Part shown: positions 15,950 to 24,532 of the stretch, in pieces
How the letters are laid out: every line of letters begins with the position of its first letter
Position numbering within the stretch: position 1 is the stretch's first letter
Assembly: GCA_002699085.1 (NCBI GenBank)
Contig: PAAR01000031.1
Location: 1 to 42,750 of the forward strand
DNA length: 42,750 nt
Direction of reading: 5' to 3'
Source: Micavibrio sp.
Lineage (GTDB): Bacteria; Pseudomonadota; Alphaproteobacteria; Micavibrionales; UBA9664
Made by a program: the position numbers and the translations under genes
Notes under the pieces: generated by a model
What the model was told of the DNA's origin: nothing
Databases searched by the model: none
Seen by the model: the letters and a program-made list of their open reading frames with translations, nothing else

Positions 15950-15987
15950 GGGGTTGTCCTCGCTTTGTAAAAAGCGTATCCCAAACT

Positions 15988-17220
15988 ATGATTTCAAAAA
16001 CTTTATCCAATAACTGGCCGCTGTTTTTCGGTATTTTGCTTATTATGATCGCAAATGGTCTGCAAGGTACATTACTAGGTGTGCGTGCAGGCATTGAAGG
16101 GTTTTCTACCCTGACCATTGGTGTCTTGATGTCCTTTTATTATTTGGGCTTTTTGGGTGGGTATTTCTTTGTCCCCAAATTAGTGTTGAGGGTCGGCCAT
16201 ATTCGTGTGTTTGCAGCCCTTGCTTCTTTAGCATCGACGGCGGTCTTATTGCACGGTCTTTTTCCTGTGCCTTGGTTGTGGCTTTTGGCACGGGCTGTAA
16301 CAGGGTTTTGTTATGCAGGTCTCTATATCGTAATTGAAAGCTGGCTTAATCAGGCTGCTGATAATAAAAGCCGAGGGTCTATATTGGCGCTTTACCTATT
16401 GGCCAGCCATGGTGGGATGATGTTGGGGCAATTCTTATTGAATATCACTGACCCAGCGCAATTAGAATTATTTGTTTTGACCTCGGTCATTGTGTCCTTA
16501 GCGTTGTTGCCTATTTCATTAAGCCAGCGCCCAGCCCCTGTTATTGAAACGCCAGACCCTATTTCATTAAAGACACTTTATAAAACATCGCCTTTGGGTG
16601 TGGTTGGTATGTTCTTTAATGGCTTCGGCAGCGGCACAATTTATGGTTTAGCACCTGTTTTTGCGGCGATGGTTGGTATGAGCATTCCGCAAATATCATT
16701 ATTCATGGCAAGCTTTGTTTTTGGTGGTATTACCTTAACCGTGCCGATTGGTTGGCTATCCGATCATATAAGCCGTAGTTTTGTGATGGTCAGCGTGTCT
16801 ATTCTGGTCGCTATTTCTGCAAGCATATGTTTTTTTATTGGCATAGAAAGTTTCCCAATTTTGTTGCTTGCGACCACATTGCTTGGCGGCTTGTGTTTTT
16901 CAACTTATGGGTTAAGCATTGCTTATACCAATGATCGTTTGAAGCCCAGTCAAATGCTCTCGGCCAGTTCCTCAATGATTTTAGTCAATGGGGTGGGTGC
17001 TTGTTTTGGTCCGGTTTTGGTATCATTAGTGATGAGTCAGTTTGGCTCAACCAGTTTCTTCCCAGCTATTGCCATGATTTTCTTGGGTATTGCACTCTTT
17101 GGTTTATACCGTGTCAAAGTTGGCAAGAAAGTTACTTTAGAAAACCAAACGGACTCATTTTTGGTGCCCGTGCGGACATCGTCTGTCCTTATGCGTCTCG
17201 TTAAAGAAGAAATTGAATAA
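15988..17220 (+). CDS. MFS transporter (YcaD-like)
   Basis: The 410-aa product has about twelve hydrophobic helices and begins with SNNWPLFFGILLIMIANGLQGTLLGVRA, similar to the YcaD branch of the major facilitator superfamily. A conserved-looking loop with GWLSDHISRSFVMV after helix 8 corresponds to the MFS motif-A-like GxxxDxxxR. ARAVTGFCYAGLYIVIESWLN in helix 4-5 is also typical of this branch. The substrate is unknown. The gene is in the same direction as xthA with a 38-nt gap and may be expressed on its own. Confidence 0.85.
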   Translation: MISKTLSNNWPLFFGILLIMIANGLQGTLLGVRAGIEGFSTLTIGVLMSFYYLGFLGGYFFVPKLVLRVGHIRVFAALASLASTAVLLHGLFPVPWLWLLARAVTGFCYAGLYIVIESWLNQAADNKSRGSILALYLLASHGGMMLGQFLLNITDPAQLELFVLTSVIVSLALLPISLSQRPAPVIETPDPISLKTLYKTSPLGVVGMFFNGFGSGTIYGLAPVFAAMVGMSIPQISLFMASFVFGGITLTVPIGWLSDHISRSFVMVSVSILVAISASICFFIGIESFPILLLATTLLGGLCFSTYGLSIAYTNDRLKPSQMLSASSSMILVNGVGACFGPVLVSLVMSQFGSTSFFPAIAMIFLGIALFGLYRVKVGKKVTLENQTDSFLVPVRTSSVLMRLVKEEIE

Positions 17221-17295
17221 TTGCCTTGACCTTTTTGGCCAAATTTCATTAATGTTGCAGCACACAAGATAAGAATTTTAATAAGGAAGAAATTA

Positions 17296-17835
17296 ATGGG
17301 TATCTCAAAACTTGCAATAGGTAAAAATCCACCAGAAGAAGTCAATGTTGTCATTGAAAATCCAATGGGCGGTGAGCCAATTAAATATGAAATCGACAAA
17401 GAAACAGGCATGGTTTTTGTCGATCGTTTTTTGCATACATCAATGTATTACCCAGGTAATTACGGCTTTATACCGCATACTTTATCAGGTGATGGCGACC
17501 CTGTTGATTGTCTTGTCATAGGCCAAACATCAGTTATGCCAGGGGCTGTTATCCCTGTAAAACCAATTGGTGTATTGCTCATGGAAGATGATGGCGGTGT
17601 TGATGAGAAAATTATTGCCTCTCCAGCACCAAAGCTTCACCCTTATTATGATGATATTCAAGATATTGAAGATCTACGCCCTATTTTACGTGAGAAGATT
17701 GAGCATTTCTTCGCTCATTACAAAGATCTCGAGAAAAATAAATGGTCTAAGATACTAGGCTGGGGTGATAAGGAAAAAGCAAAAGCACTTATTTTAGAGG
17801 GCATTGAGCGTGCTAAAGGCGACAAAGCCGCTTGA
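17296..17835 (+). CDS. ppa: Inorganic pyrophosphatase, family I
   Basis: The 179-aa product is a normal-length soluble pyrophosphatase that drives biosynthesis by hydrolysing PPi. The PROSITE-type signature [11 protein letters not shown] (about 63-73) supplies the metal-binding aspartates. [18 protein letters not shown] and [14 protein letters not shown] are also characteristic. AAGGAAG precedes the ATG. The stop codon overlaps the TTG start of the downstream methyltransferase as TTGA. Confidence 0.96.
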   Translation: MGISKLAIGKNPPEEVNVVIENPMGGEPIKYEIDKETGMVFVDRFLHTSMYYPGNYGFIPHTLSGDGDPVDCLVIGQTSVMPGAVIPVKPIGVLLMEDDGGVDEKIIASPAPKLHPYYDDIQDIEDLRPILREKIEHFFAHYKDLEKNKWSKILGWGDKEKAKALILEGIERAKGDKAA

Positions 17836-19094
17836 CCCAATTAAAGGTCACAGCCTTAGGCCAGCAAGGCGACGGGTTAGCACTTTATCAAGACAAAAAA
17901 GTCTTTGTTGATGGTGGCTTACCTGATGAGACGCTAGAGGTTTCGTTAACACCTCAGCCTGATGGCCAGAGCTTCCGTGGTTCTATTAATAATATTATTG
18001 AGGCGTCTCCCCACCGTGCAACGCCACCTTGTCCGCATTATAATCAATGTGGTGGGTGTCAGCTCCAGCATATGTCTGAAAGCTTTTATCGTTCTTGGAA
18101 ACAAGAGATGGTCATGGCTTCGCTCTCATTTAATGATCTCACACCAGAGTATATAGAAGAGCCTATTTTTATTTCGGCACAAACCCGCCGCCGTGCGAGT
18201 TTCAAGGTCATAAAACAGCATGGTAAGGCGGTGATTGGCTATCATCAAAAACGTTCACACTATATTACGGCGATTACAGAATGCTTGGTGCTTGATCCTG
18301 CGCTATTAGAAGCCAAAGACTCTTTACAGCCCTATCTGGATGAGTTGGTGCAAGATAAAAACGGTATCGATTTATTCCTGCAAAAGATCGGTGCGCAAAT
18401 AGATTGCGTGATAACAGGTCAAATAGGGGCGGCTAAGGAGCCTGATTTAGATGTTAAGTTGACCGTGGCCGAGATCATTCATAATACCCCGATTACCCGC
18501 ATAAGTTGGCGTAAGAAAGAGCGTGCAGAGCCTGAATTACTGATTGAAAAGGCTCCGATCCGAACATTGATGGGGCCGTTAAGTGTGGCGTTACCACCTT
18601 TGGCATTTTTGCAACCGTCTCAACAAGGGGCGGATGCATTAATTTCTAAAGTATTAGCGGCTCTGCCAGATACGCCTTTAAATATTGCAGATTTATTCTC
18701 AGGCAACGGCACTTTTACGGGTGCCTTATTGCAAGCGGGGCATGAGGTGATGGCCTATGAGGGCGATGAAGCAGCGGTCAATGCGCTACGCAAAGCGGGA
18801 CACAGTAAAACCGAACGTCGTGATCTATTTAAAGAACCCTTATCGGTGACAGAAGTTAATCGTTTTGAGGTGATCGTGCTCGACCCACCGCGAGCGGGGG
18901 CAAAAACGCAATGTGAAATCTTGGCTAACTCAGATGTGCCGCTGATTATCTATGTTTCTTGTAGTCCTGTTAGCTTTGCCCGAGATGCCGCAAAACTCGT
19001 GGAGGGCGGCTATGACTTCACCCGCTTTGGCATGGTCGATCAATTCATATGGTCAACCCACACAGAAATAGTCGGCGTTTTCAGGAAAAGCTGA
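17832..19094 (+). CDS. Class I SAM-dependent rRNA m5U methyltransferase (TrmA/RlmD family)
   Basis: The 420-aa product belongs to the RNA 5-methyluridine methyltransferases with a 4Fe-4S cluster. An N-terminal TRAM-like beta domain (about 1-55) is followed by [16 protein letters not shown], the CxxxxxCxxC cluster site, with a fourth cysteine in ITECLVLD. The C-terminal Rossmann domain has [16 protein letters not shown] for SAM binding, [10 protein letters not shown], and YVSCSP with the catalytic cysteine. The start is TTG at 17832 overlapping the ppa stop. Whether the target is rRNA U1939, U747 or tRNA cannot be settled here. Confidence 0.88.
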   Translation: MTQLKVTALGQQGDGLALYQDKKVFVDGGLPDETLEVSLTPQPDGQSFRGSINNIIEASPHRATPPCPHYNQCGGCQLQHMSESFYRSWKQEMVMASLSFNDLTPEYIEEPIFISAQTRRRASFKVIKQHGKAVIGYHQKRSHYITAITECLVLDPALLEAKDSLQPYLDELVQDKNGIDLFLQKIGAQIDCVITGQIGAAKEPDLDVKLTVAEIIHNTPITRISWRKKERAEPELLIEKAPIRTLMGPLSVALPPLAFLQPSQQGADALISKVLAALPDTPLNIADLFSGNGTFTGALLQAGHEVMAYEGDEAAVNALRKAGHSKTERRDLFKEPLSVTEVNRFEVIVLDPPRAGAKTQCEILANSDVPLIIYVSCSPVSFARDAAKLVEGGYDFTRFGMVDQFIWSTHTEIVGVFRKS

Positions 19095-19139
19095 ATTTAA
19101 ACTTGCATTTTAAAAGCTACGGGTATAGGGTACGGCTCT

Positions 19140-19167
19140 ATTCAGTTGATTGAGGCTGAATTTTCTT
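19140..19167 (+). terminator. Possible weak terminator before tRNA-fMet
   Basis: ATTCAG, loop TTGATTGAGG, CTGAAT, then TTTTCTT lies after the methyltransferase stop and just before the tRNA. The short AT-rich stem makes this only suggestive. Confidence 0.3.
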
Positions 19168-19178
19168 ACATTTGGTGG

Positions 19179-19255
<77 letters not shown>

Positions 19256-19291
19256 ATTTTTTACTTTATATTTCAATTATTTAAGTCGATG

Positions 19292-19310
19292 GCACCGAAA
19301 GGCGCTTTTC
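19292..19310 (+). terminator. Imperfect hairpin with T-rich tail after tRNA-fMet
   Basis: GCACC-GAAA-GGCGC with one mismatch, followed by TTTTCTGTTTTT, lies 37 nt beyond the tRNA. It could end the tRNA transcript. Confidence 0.35.
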
Positions 19311-19323
19311 TGTTTTTAGCCCC

Positions 19324-19396
19324 AAGGGACACTCACGGGACAGTAGGAAACAAACAACTACAATCACTTACGATAAAGTGTCCCTTTTATTGTCCC
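19324..19396. repeat. Interlocked GGGACA/TGTCCC inverted repeats, putative integrase arm sites
   Basis: AAGGGACACT (19324-19333) is the exact inverse of AGTGTCCCTT (19377-19386). A second GGGACA at 19337-19342 is matched by TGTCCC at 19391-19396. Two direct copies therefore face two inverted copies between the tRNA 3' end and the integrase gene. This resembles the arm-type sites that tyrosine integrases bind beside the crossover core. The recombinase-binding role is inferred. Confidence 0.5.
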
Positions 19397-19521
19397 ATGC
19401 CTTTGTATGCAAAGGCTAAGCCACTGTATCCCCTGTATATTTTCATGCTACAAGCATAAGAGTTGCAATCTTTTGTGACTGATGGCTTGATGCATGTACT
19501 TGTTTTGTTCTATTTTGAATT

Positions 19522-20589
19522 ATGGCGACGATTGAGAAAAGAGAGTTAAGCGGCGGCGCGACATCCTACCGCGCCAGAGTACGGATCAAAGGGCATCCGC
19601 AGGAAATTGCGACCTTTGAGCGCCTGACAGATGCCAGGCGCTGGGTGCAACAGACGGAAGCGGCGATTCGGGAGGGCCGGTATTTCAAAACCAGCCAGGC
19701 ACGCAAATTCACGCTGTCCGATGCTATAAAACGTTACCGCGAGGAAATTCTAAGCCACAAGAAAGCCAGCAATAAAAACGTAACCAATTATCTGGATTAC
19801 TGGGATCAGGAACTTGGCGCCTATGCTCTGGCGGATATTACCCCCGCCCTGATCGTGAGCGCGCGGAATAAATTTGTTGGCAGCAAAAGCAGATACGGGC
19901 GCACGCGCGGGCCGACAACGGCCAACCGTTACGTGTCGGCACTCAGCCATGTATTCACTATAGCGATTAATGATTGGGAATGGCTGGAAATTCATCCGGT
20001 GCGCAAAATATCAAAGCTGAAACAGCCACGGGGCCGGGTACGGTTCTTATCTGATGATGAACGGAAGAAGCTGCTGAAAGCCTGCAAGAGTAGTGAAAAC
20101 CCGCATTTGTATAAGATCGTCGTAATGGCGCTCAGCACAGGCGCACGAAAAATGGAAATTGTCGGCTTGAAATGGAAGGATATCGATCTGGAGCGCGGCA
20201 CAATCATTTTGCACGAAACCAAGAACGGGGAGCGGCGTGTTATTCCGTTGGCCGGTTATGCGCACCAGATTATGAAGGCGCATTATAAAAAGCGGGATAA
20301 GAAATGTGAGTATGTGTTTCCGTCCCAATCCAAATGCCAGCCGATTGATATCCGCACCGCGTGGGAGAATGCGCTGATCAATGCCAAAATTACAGATTTC
20401 CGTTTTCATGATCTGCGCCACAGCGCCGCATCCTATCTGGCGATGAATGGTGCAACGCTGGCAGAGATTGCGGAAGTGTTGGGGCACAAAACGCTGCAGA
20501 TGGTCAAACGCTACGCACATTTGTCGGAGGCTCACACGCATAAAGTGGTCGCCAGCATGAATGATAAGATTTTTGGGGAGGCAAAATGA
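19522..20589 (+). CDS. Tyrosine-type site-specific recombinase (integrase)
   Basis: The 355-aa product has an AP2-like or arm-binding N-terminus (about 1-60), a core-binding SAM-like domain (about 63-165) and a catalytic domain. The active-site set is complete: R209 in STGARKMEI, K234 in HETKNGERRV, H296 and R299 in FRFHDLRHSAAS, H322 in EVLGHKTLQ and nucleophile Y331 in VKRYAHLS. It therefore should be functional. It lies about 270 bp from tRNA-fMet, whose 3' end is the likely integration site. Its stop overlaps the next gene as ATGA. Confidence 0.96.
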   Translation: MATIEKRELSGGATSYRARVRIKGHPQEIATFERLTDARRWVQQTEAAIREGRYFKTSQARKFTLSDAIKRYREEILSHKKASNKNVTNYLDYWDQELGAYALADITPALIVSARNKFVGSKSRYGRTRGPTTANRYVSALSHVFTIAINDWEWLEIHPVRKISKLKQPRGRVRFLSDDERKKLLKACKSSENPHLYKIVVMALSTGARKMEIVGLKWKDIDLERGTIILHETKNGERRVIPLAGYAHQIMKAHYKKRDKKCEYVFPSQSKCQPIDIRTAWENALINAKITDFRFHDLRHSAASYLAMNGATLAEIAEVLGHKTLQMVKRYAHLSEAHTHKVVASMNDKIFGEAK

Positions 20590-21191
20590 CGGCGCAGATA
20601 TTTGATAAAATGAAAGAAGATTATGAATCCAGCGATCATGACCTTGGTGTTTTTATCCGCTCCTTGAAAACGGTGGCCTATGTCATGAAAAAGAAACATG
20701 GCACCGATATAGACTGGTTGTTTGAAGGTGCGCTTCATCATCTAAGAGCCAAGACAAAAACCTATATCGACGATAAGCGGATTGGCCTGCTGGCGGCGCT
20801 TCTGGTTGGTTATGGCAGCAGCTTTAATCAGGTGATGCAGGCGCTGGGGGAATGGCTGGATATCAGTGACACCAAAATCAAGAACGCCTATTACAGCGTT
20901 AACAAGGAATACAAACTTCCTAAAAACGAGAGCAATCTTGATTGTCCGGCGTTCATTAAAAAGGCAGAACTTATGCCTTATATTATGACGATCCAAAATG
21001 ACCGGCCTTTTCCCAAACGGTATAAAAAAGCATATGATGCTTTTATAAAGGCCCGCCATCAGGCGGAGGCTGTGCATATTGAACATATCCTCCGCATGCT
21101 AACGGAGACCAGAAATCTTCAGGTCTCTTTCGCAGATGTCGAGGAGCGTCAAGACATTATCAAGGATATCAATCAGTCATATTTATTGTGA
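20586..21191 (+). CDS. Unrecognised 201-aa protein coupled to the integrase
   Basis: The product is soluble and mostly helical, with a pattern of short amphipathic helices and a segment LLAALLVGYGSSFNQVMQALGEWL (about 67-90) that could form a helical hairpin. No HTH or catalytic motif is recognised. Its ATGA overlap with the integrase gene means the two are co-translated, which suggests a role in element maintenance, recombination directionality or immunity. That is inference from position. A 24-bp palindrome follows its stop codon. Confidence 0.6.
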   Translation: MTAQIFDKMKEDYESSDHDLGVFIRSLKTVAYVMKKKHGTDIDWLFEGALHHLRAKTKTYIDDKRIGLLAALLVGYGSSFNQVMQALGEWLDISDTKIKNAYYSVNKEYKLPKNESNLDCPAFIKKAELMPYIMTIQNDRPFPKRYKKAYDAFIKARHQAEAVHIEHILRMLTETRNLQVSFADVEERQDIIKDINQSYLL

Positions 21192-21200
21192 CCGGTTATT

Positions 21201-21224
21201 TTTAATCCGGCATGCTGGATTAAA
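21201..21224. promoter_or_regulatory. Near-perfect 24-bp palindrome, putative operator
   Basis: TTTAATCC (21201-21208) and GGATTAAA (21217-21224) flank GGCATGCT; only one position pair in 24 bp breaks symmetry. No T-run follows, so a terminator is unlikely. It sits 10 nt after the integrase-operon stop and about 90 nt before the first HTH gene, a natural place for autoregulation. Confidence 0.5.
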
Positions 21225-21315
21225 TTAGCCTCATACCACTTCATTATAAAACCGTTCAGGCTTTCTCCATGTCGTGCAATTCAGCGCGGCACTCACCAAT
21301 AAAGGAGAAAGCAAA

Positions 21316-21543
21316 ATGTCCGAAACACTTGAAATATCACCGCCCCTGCAGCGGCGGTTTATCCCGCTCACCGAATGGCCGAAACATCACAGCTGGCCAC
21401 CTATCGGGGGATTGCGCCACCTGGTCTTTTATGCCGAAGAGAACGGCTTTGATAAAGTCATTCGCCGTGCAGGCCGCCGCGTTCTGATTGATGAACAGGC
21501 CTTCTTCCAATGGCTCGACGAGCAGAACGGGGGCCGGAAATGA
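21316..21543 (+). CDS. Small DNA-binding protein, excisionase/HTH-like
   Basis: I chose the ATG at 21316 because AAGGAGA lies 8 nt upstream; an earlier in-frame ATG at 21274 lacks such a site. The 75-aa product has the arrangement of excisionase-like winged-helix proteins: PLTEWPKHHSWPPIGGLRHLVFYA as the helix-turn-helix, then RRAGRRVLIDEQAFFQWLDEQ as the wing and terminal helix. Such proteins control excision or integrase expression. The stop overlaps the next start as ATGA. Confidence 0.65.
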   Translation: MSETLEISPPLQRRFIPLTEWPKHHSWPPIGGLRHLVFYAEENGFDKVIRRAGRRVLIDEQAFFQWLDEQNGGRK

Positions 21544-21743
21544 GCGAACAACTTTTCTTTTCGCAGGAAGAACTGGCTCAGCGCTGGCTGATTTCCAAAC
21601 GGACGCTGGAGCGTTGGCGCTGGCTGGGTACTGGTCCGCGTTATCATAAAATCGGCGGCCGGGTGATTTACAAGCGCGACGATATCGAGGCGTTTGAGGA
21701 TACGCGGCAATTTCCACCTCAAAGAGCGGGAGGTGTATTATGA
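21540..21743 (+). CDS. AlpA/MerR-like HTH_17 regulator
   Basis: Starting at the ATG that overlaps the upstream TGA, the product is 67 aa. FSQEELAQRWLISKRTLERWRWLGTGP is a MerR-like helix-turn-helix, and HKIGGRVIYKRDDIEAFED is the wing and dimer-helix part typical of AlpA/excisionase (HTH_17) proteins. These activate or redirect integrase in prophage-like elements. It is ATGA-coupled at both ends, making a three-gene translationally linked set. An upstream in-frame ATG at 21510 is less likely since it lies inside the preceding gene. Confidence 0.78.
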   Translation: MSEQLFFSQEELAQRWLISKRTLERWRWLGTGPRYHKIGGRVIYKRDDIEAFEDTRQFPPQRAGGVL

Positions 21744-22177
21744 TTATCGATAAAATAAATAAAGCTGCCCGCATTCTGGGCATGAGTCCTGATCTGTCTT
21801 GCGCTGGTGGTGATAAAAAGCTCTTCGGCATTATTCATGAAGGCAATATTAAAGCCGTTCCCGTTGCCGATAGTCCTTTTGCTCCGATAGAAGAGCCAGT
21901 TTTGACCATTGCCTGCTATCCGGAATACGCCGCCGGTATATACAAAAACGCACCACGGCCTGTCTGGCTTTATGATCGGATTGAAGATATTCGTGATATG
22001 CGCCTGCCAAAATCAACGAATCCGGGCTGGATCATTCTTGTGGCGCATATGGATGATTTTGTTCCGGCGAATATGTTGGCCGACCGCTGGACGGATGACT
22101 ATGAAGTCTCAGTCATGATCGCTGATGAAAAGCAGCTGAACAGTATATTCGCCGCCAATCGCAAGCCAGTATTTTAA
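21740..22177 (+). CDS. Unrecognised 145-aa element protein
   Basis: The product is soluble. It contains LTIACYPEYAAGIYKNA and GWIILVAHMDDFVPANMLADRW, followed by DYEVSVMIADEK, giving an alternating strand-helix impression. No family is recognised. It lies between the AlpA-like gene (ATGA overlap) and the Toprim-helicase gene (13 nt), so a role in replication or its control is plausible but unproven. Confidence 0.55.
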   Translation: MIIDKINKAARILGMSPDLSCAGGDKKLFGIIHEGNIKAVPVADSPFAPIEEPVLTIACYPEYAAGIYKNAPRPVWLYDRIEDIRDMRLPKSTNPGWIILVAHMDDFVPANMLADRWTDDYEVSVMIADEKQLNSIFAANRKPVF

Positions 22178-22190
22178 GGAGGATATAATT

Positions 22191-24311
22191 ATGCCCCTTA
22201 AAACTTTGGATTATAACGATCCCGATTTACCGTCCCGTGATGAGATCAAGGCTGCGATGTTGGTGCGGCTGCCGGAGGTGTTGCGGCATCTGTTCCCGAA
22301 CGGCAGACAGCAGAAACGAGAGTTCCAAATAGGCAGTTTGCAGGGTGAAAAAGGCCAGAGCCTTAAAATTACTATGAGCGGTGATAAAGCCGGGCTATGG
22401 CATGATTTTGATAGCGGCCACGGCGGCGATATTTTCGACCTGTGGGCGGCGGTGAAAGGACTGGATACGCAGCTGGATTTTCCGGCGGTGTTGCGATCCT
22501 GTGCGGACTGGCTGGGAATCTCGCCGGTTATGCCGTCCGTATCACCGGAGCGCAGAGAATGGATATACACAGATGTATCCGGAAAATCGCTGGTCACCGT
22601 CAAACGCACAGACGGAGCAGACGGCAAAAAGACTTTTTTGCCCTATGATCATGTTACCGGAAAGCATTCCATGCCGGAGATCAGGCCGCTCTATAATCTG
22701 CCCGGCATCGCCATCGCCGACCCAGTTATTATTACAGAAGGTGAAAAATGCGCGCAGGTGCTGATTGATCTCGGCATTCCGGCCACGACCGTCATGGGCG
22801 GTGCAAATTTTGATCCGGCAAAAACAGATTTCAGCCCACTGGCTGGCAAGGACATTATCATCTGGCCGGACAATGATAAGGCCGGGCAAGATTACGTCGA
22901 GCATCTGAAAACCGGACTGCAATCCATAAAGCCCAGAAGCCTGCGGGTCATCATCCCGCCCGCCGATAAGCCGGAGAAATGGGATGCCGCCAATGCGGTG
23001 CAGGACGGCCTTAACATTCAGGCCTTTTTGAATTCTGTACCACAATCAAAAATCCATCTGCAACGCTACGAAGCCTTCTCGCTGGCAGAGCTGATCGCCG
23101 ATAAAAGCCCGATGCCGGATGATCTGATCGCCCCGCGTCTGCTCACGCCATCAGGAATGCTGGTGATTGGCGGCGCCCCTAAATCGGGCAAGAGTGATTT
23201 TACTCTCTCGCTGCTGACCCATATGGCCGCCGGGCAGCCGTTTCTGAAATTCACACCGCCCAGGCCATTGCGAGTGTTCGTGCTGCAGGCAGAAATCCAG
23301 TATGATTATCTGCGCGAGCGTCTGCAGAAAATGGGGTTATCAGAGGACGCCATTCAAAAAGCTGGGCAAAATATCCATATCACGCCGCAATTAAAGCTCC
23401 TGCTAAATGATGATGGGTTGGAGATCATTAAAGATCTAATCCATGAGAAATTTCCGGATGCGCCGCCAGATATTATCGTCATTGATCCGATCCGCAATGT
23501 CTTTGATGGTGGGCCCGACTTTGGCAATCTCGGCGAGAATGATAACAACGCCATGCTGTTTTTCCTGCAGCAGCGCGTGGAAATGCTGCGCGATATGATC
23601 AACCCGCGCGCTGGTATTATCCTCGTCCACCACACAAAGAAAATCAGCAAGGCCATGTTCAAGGATGACCCGTTTCAGGCCTTGAGCGGTGCCAGTTCGC
23701 TGCGCAGTTATTACACCAGTGGTATGCTGATCTTTCGCCCCGATGAGGCAGAGGATGTGCGCTCCCTGCATTTCGAGCTGCGTAATGGGCCCGGCATTGT
23801 GAACATGCATGTTGTCAAACGTGGTGGTGTCTGGACGGAGATCGATCCGGATACGCAGCCGCTGATCCGCCAGGATTATTCCAATAAGCTCAAATCCGAA
23901 CGTCATCGTCAGCATGATCAGATTTTGCAACGCCTGCTGGAGGATGCGCAGTTTGATCAAAAGCTCTACACAATTGAGAGCTTCAGTGAGGCGTATGAGG
24001 ATATTGACGGGCTGGGCAGCCAGACGACTATCAAAAAGCGGATCAGCGTTCTCATGGGCAAGGGCTATATCAAATGCCTGAAGACCCCGCACCCGCTGAC
24101 GAAACAAACGGCGGAGCGCAGCAAGTATGGCTATCTGGTCGTTGAGAACATGCAGCTGGGGCAAGATGAAATCGATGAAGATACTGGTGAGATTGTGACC
24201 TTAGCCATTGCTGTCCTACCCACGCATTATAAGGATGAGGGCTCCGGCGGTGTGCGTCAGGTCGAGAATGCGCAGAGCTGGGTTTATCATGATGAGGAAA
24301 AAGCCAGATGA
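22191..24311 (+). CDS. Toprim primase-like/AAA (RecA-like) replication helicase fusion
   Basis: The 706-aa product combines three parts. An N-terminal region (about 20-110) has DKAGLWHDFDSGHGGDIFDLWA, as in primase DNA-binding domains, but without the CHC2 zinc cysteines. A Toprim domain follows with VIITEGEKCAQVL (E183, E185) and IIWPDNDKAG (D227, D229). A RecA-like helicase core has Walker A GGAPKSGKS (327-335) and Walker B PPDIIVIDPIRN. The C-terminus looks winged-helix-like. Such proteins replicate phage satellites and plasmid-like elements. AAGGAGGAT precedes the ATG. Whether it still synthesises primers is uncertain. Confidence 0.85.
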   Translation: MPLKTLDYNDPDLPSRDEIKAAMLVRLPEVLRHLFPNGRQQKREFQIGSLQGEKGQSLKITMSGDKAGLWHDFDSGHGGDIFDLWAAVKGLDTQLDFPAVLRSCADWLGISPVMPSVSPERREWIYTDVSGKSLVTVKRTDGADGKKTFLPYDHVTGKHSMPEIRPLYNLPGIAIADPVIITEGEKCAQVLIDLGIPATTVMGGANFDPAKTDFSPLAGKDIIIWPDNDKAGQDYVEHLKTGLQSIKPRSLRVIIPPADKPEKWDAANAVQDGLNIQAFLNSVPQSKIHLQRYEAFSLAELIADKSPMPDDLIAPRLLTPSGMLVIGGAPKSGKSDFTLSLLTHMAAGQPFLKFTPPRPLRVFVLQAEIQYDYLRERLQKMGLSEDAIQKAGQNIHITPQLKLLLNDDGLEIIKDLIHEKFPDAPPDIIVIDPIRNVFDGGPDFGNLGENDNNAMLFFLQQRVEMLRDMINPRAGIILVHHTKKISKAMFKDDPFQALSGASSLRSYYTSGMLIFRPDEAEDVRSLHFELRNGPGIVNMHVVKRGGVWTEIDPDTQPLIRQDYSNKLKSERHRQHDQILQRLLEDAQFDQKLYTIESFSEAYEDIDGLGSQTTIKKRISVLMGKGYIKCLKTPHPLTKQTAERSKYGYLVVENMQLGQDEIDEDTGEIVTLAIAVLPTHYKDEGSGGVRQVENAQSWVYHDEEKAR

Positions 24312-24532
24312 ATCTGCGGCAGATCTGCCGGGCGGTGATATCTGCTTTTGTTTTATTACAAGAACTTACGCGCAGAGCAGAAATTCTGGTACATCTGCAT
24401 CTGCCGTCTGCATTTCTGGCTATAAGGCTTGGTGTGTATAGGCTTACGGCATATAAGCAGATCTCACTCTCTCCACCCCTCCCTAAAGGGAGGGGGCGTG
24501 GGATACAGATCCACGCACCCCATCCCGGTCGG
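24312..24532. other. Non-coding stretch after the replication gene
   Basis: I see no convincing gene here. A frame starting inside the replication-gene stop (24308) runs for 94 codons but crosses the GC hairpin and has an unnatural, repeat-derived composition. The stretch appears to mark the boundary between the element core and its cargo. Confidence 0.4.
24476..24495. repeat. Perfect GC-rich hairpin, REP-like
   Basis: CCCCTCCC, loop TAAA, GGGAGGGG forms an 8-bp perfect stem. No T-run follows on the plus strand, so it is more like a dispersed REP-type palindrome than an intrinsic terminator. Confidence 0.55.

Noticed and set aside
23436-24164. 242-codon antisense frame within the helicase gene
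   Set aside because: It is a shadow frame of a GC-richer gene; the sense strand carries the Walker and Toprim motifs.
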